Shown here one piece after another: positions 35,473 to 37,420 of a DNA stretch of 37,420 nucleotides. A program made the translations under genes and the position numbers. The notes under the pieces were generated by a model, which searched no databases, was not told the DNA's origin, and saw nothing but the letters and a program-made list of their open reading frames with translations. Numbering within the stretch: the stretch's first letter is position 1; the number at the start of each line of letters is the position of its first letter. Origin of the DNA: Candidatus Fermentibacterota bacterium (GTDB lineage: Bacteria > Fermentibacterota > Fermentibacteria > Fermentibacterales > JCC-6). Where the stretch lies: assembly GCA_003644925.1 (NCBI GenBank), contig QNDS01000003.1, positions 1 through 37,420 of the forward strand, read 5' to 3'.

Positions 35473-36984
35473 TCAGTTCAGGACTGTTACCGTTTTCTTA
35501 AGCTCCAGCGAGCCGTTGGACAGGACAACGAAGAACACTCCGGAATTCCACGATGACACATCAACTGTCTCCTCACCGCTGAGTTCAGCAGACCATACGA
35601 GCCGGCCGGAAAGATCATAGATCCCGCAGTTCCACTCTCCCTGCGGCGGGGTGAGAACCATTACGCTTTCCAGAGGGTTCTGCATGACTATATTTCCGGC
35701 AAATCCTACCGGAGGGTTTTCTCCACAGGATGTTCCGACTGCGGAGAGGAAAGCCCAGGCATGATATGGCTGGCTCTGCTGGTCCTGCAGACCCGCCAGT
35801 ACAATGGGTGAAGGAGAAATTGTTTCCATATAAATTGTGCTTACGTTGTAAACTCTTTCAGTAAAAGGCTGCTCCCAGATCAGATCCCCGCTCAGTGCAT
35901 CAACAAGTGTTATCTTTCTTCCGTTGATGCTTCCTCCAACGATGCATGGAACCCATGCCCCCGCGGTGTAGACTGAATCAGCCCAGGCTACACTCCAGGT
36001 ATTCGAACCTGTGGCGTAACTCCATAGGGTAACTCCGGTGGCTCCATCGAGACAGATCGTTCCCGCATTGTCCCCGGCAACAGCGATCTCTGCAATTCCA
36101 TCCCCATTTATATCTGGTCCCCCTTCAACATCAAGAAGCATTCCTCCGAGATCTCTTGCCCACAGCGAATCACCGCCAAGGCTGTAACACTGCACTTCTC
36201 CGCTGAAAGAACTGCTGACCATCCAGGGAACGGTATCCTCACGATCAACAGCCGATACGCACATGACATCTCCGCCGCCGTTCCTGTTCCATATAAGAGA
36301 GCCGTCTGCACCATCTACCAGTTCCAGTGTGAAGTCTGTGTAGGAGTTTCCTCCTATTCCAAGGTATATCTCCTGTACACCGTCACCCGTTACATCAGGT
36401 ACGGCAAGTACATCCTCAACGGCATCCACCGTGGTTCTGGTCCAGAGGGTATCCCCGGTAGCACCGTTCAAGCAGGCTGCAGCGGATGTGTTGGCACCCC
36501 CCGTAGAACCGAACCCCCCGAGAAGCTCCGGAAGGTTATCGCCGGTCTGATCTTCCATCAGACAGCAGCTGTAACCCCATCCGGCTCCGGTGGACATGTT
36601 CTCATATGCGCTCCACAACCATATAAGGGATCCGTCTATCCCGGAAATCAGTATCAGGCATCTTCCCGGAGGGGCATAACCGCCCGGTGTGGCCATCAGA
36701 ATATCTCCGTAACCGTCTCCATTCATGTCCGGCACTCCTGCAAGGCCCTCATCCTGGTAAATGCCGTTGTACTGATCACTGGTCCAGAGGGTATCCCCTG
36801 AAGCACCTGAAAGGCACCACAGAGTAGGCTCATCATCAAAGTAGTTTAAACCGCTGGCCACATCCGGAACACCATCACCGTCTATATCGCCGATATCAAC
36901 CGTTGAATAAACACCGCCGCTTGTAACGTTCGCCCACAGTGTATCCGGCGCACTTGCAGTAAGAATCAGTATCATTAATATCAT
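35473..36984 (-). CDS. Secreted FG-GAP/PQQ-like beta-propeller protein with C-terminal T9SS-like sorting domain
   Basis: Repeats DIDGDGVPDVASG, DMNGDGYGDILMA, DVTGDGVQEIYLG, DINGDGIAEIAVA; C-terminus IYDLSGRLVWSAELSGEETVDVSSWNSGVFFVVLSNGSLELKKTVTVLN. Confidence 0.85.
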   Translation of the reverse strand: MILMILILTASAPDTLWANVTSGGVYSTVDIGDIDGDGVPDVASGLNYFDDEPTLWCLSGASGDTLWTSDQYNGIYQDEGLAGVPDMNGDGYGDILMATPGGYAPPGRCLILISGIDGSLIWLWSAYENMSTGAGWGYSCCLMEDQTGDNLPELLGGFGSTGGANTSAAACLNGATGDTLWTRTTVDAVEDVLAVPDVTGDGVQEIYLGIGGNSYTDFTLELVDGADGSLIWNRNGGGDVMCVSAVDREDTVPWMVSSSFSGEVQCYSLGGDSLWARDLGGMLLDVEGGPDINGDGIAEIAVAGDNAGTICLDGATGVTLWSYATGSNTWSVAWADSVYTAGAWVPCIVGGSINGRKITLVDALSGDLIWEQPFTERVYNVSTIYMETISPSPIVLAGLQDQQSQPYHAWAFLSAVGTSCGENPPVGFAGNIVMQNPLESVMVLTPPQGEWNCGIYDLSGRLVWSAELSGEETVDVSSWNSGVFFVVLSNGSLELKKTVTVLN

Positions 36985-37022
36985 TATCGATCATCTCCTT
37001 GCACGATAGGGACGTATCCTGC

Positions 37023-37420
37023 TTATAATCCAGTGTTTTCCAGAAAGAGGAGTAATGCTGCAAGAATCAGGCAGCCGGGTATCACCACCAGCCATGGATT
37101 GACATTTAAAATCTCCGGGATGGTCTTTGTCCCGAAATCACCCTTCTGAAGAATACCGCGTCTCAGTCTTGGATAGAGACCGGCATACAGGCCGGATCCT
37201 ATCAGAATGCCCGCCACTCCTCCCAGCAGCGCATCCAGGGCGCCTGTTCCAACGGCTCCGGATACCGTCCCGGGACAGTAGCCGAGAGTCGCGAAACCGA
37301 CACCGAAGATAAGACCGCCGACCGCTGATGATCCGAGTGATCCGGGTTTAGGATGAAGTTTGACAAGACCGGCGCTTTTCAGAGCGTAAATTCCCAGCGA
37401 ACCGGTGATAACTGCTGACA
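37023..37420 (-). CDS. YeeE/YedE family permease, partial (runs off right edge)
   Basis: Open upstream of the tracked ORF: SAVITGSLGIYALKSAGLVKLHPKPGSLGSSAVGGLIFGVGFATLGYCPGTVSGAVGTGALDALLGGVAGILIGSGLYAG... Confidence 0.88.
   Translation of the reverse strand, partial: SAVITGSLGIYALKSAGLVKLHPKPGSLGSSAVGGLIFGVGFATLGYCPGTVSGAVGTGALDALLGGVAGILIGSGLYAGLYPRLRRGILQKGDFGTKTIPEILNVNPWLVVIPGCLILAALLLFLENTGL

Noticed and set aside
1-37420. CRISPR arrays, rRNA, tRNA, prophage
   Set aside because: No regularly spaced direct repeats, no recognisable rRNA/tRNA sequence and no phage structural genes seen by eye; the tRNA check was not computational.

Overview
The window (37,420 bp) looks like chromosome from an anaerobic diderm bacterium. 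C-terminal domains resembling T9SS sorting domains hint at the FCB group, but this is low-confidence inference. Most genes lie on the minus strand. Left to right: a lipoprotein / LarA-like / truncated histidine-kinase operon (the kinase runs off the left edge and is absent from the ORF track); a secreted Tim44-like/zinc-ribbon/TerB-like protein; a C10 peptidase; a PAS histidine kinase with a degenerate NtrC-type regulator; a NatAB-like ABC exporter; a RAYT (Y1/HUH) transposase bracketed by REP-like hairpins, with a third solo hairpin about 18 kb away; a six-gene redox operon (NfnA, NfnB, a REC+RAM-like regulator, NuoE/HydC-like, NuoF/HydB-like, and a giant NuoG/GltD/MopB fusion) divergent from gdhA; a short segment carrying a ParD/RelE-type TA module, a GNAT and a methyltransferase separated by attC-like sites, i.e. 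a probable integrase-less integron cassette cluster; a PPDK_N protein fused to receiver-like domains; an AbrB-like gene with TauE/SafE; a B12-binding radical SAM protein; a second ABC exporter; an FG-GAP-type secreted protein; and a truncated YeeE/YedE permease at the right edge. The most striking find is a short DUF4242-like gene (33499-33747) with an in-frame TGA followed at SECIS-like spacing by a strong hairpin, a candidate selenoprotein that ordinary ORF calling truncates. All family calls are from reading the sequences by eye; no database search was run.
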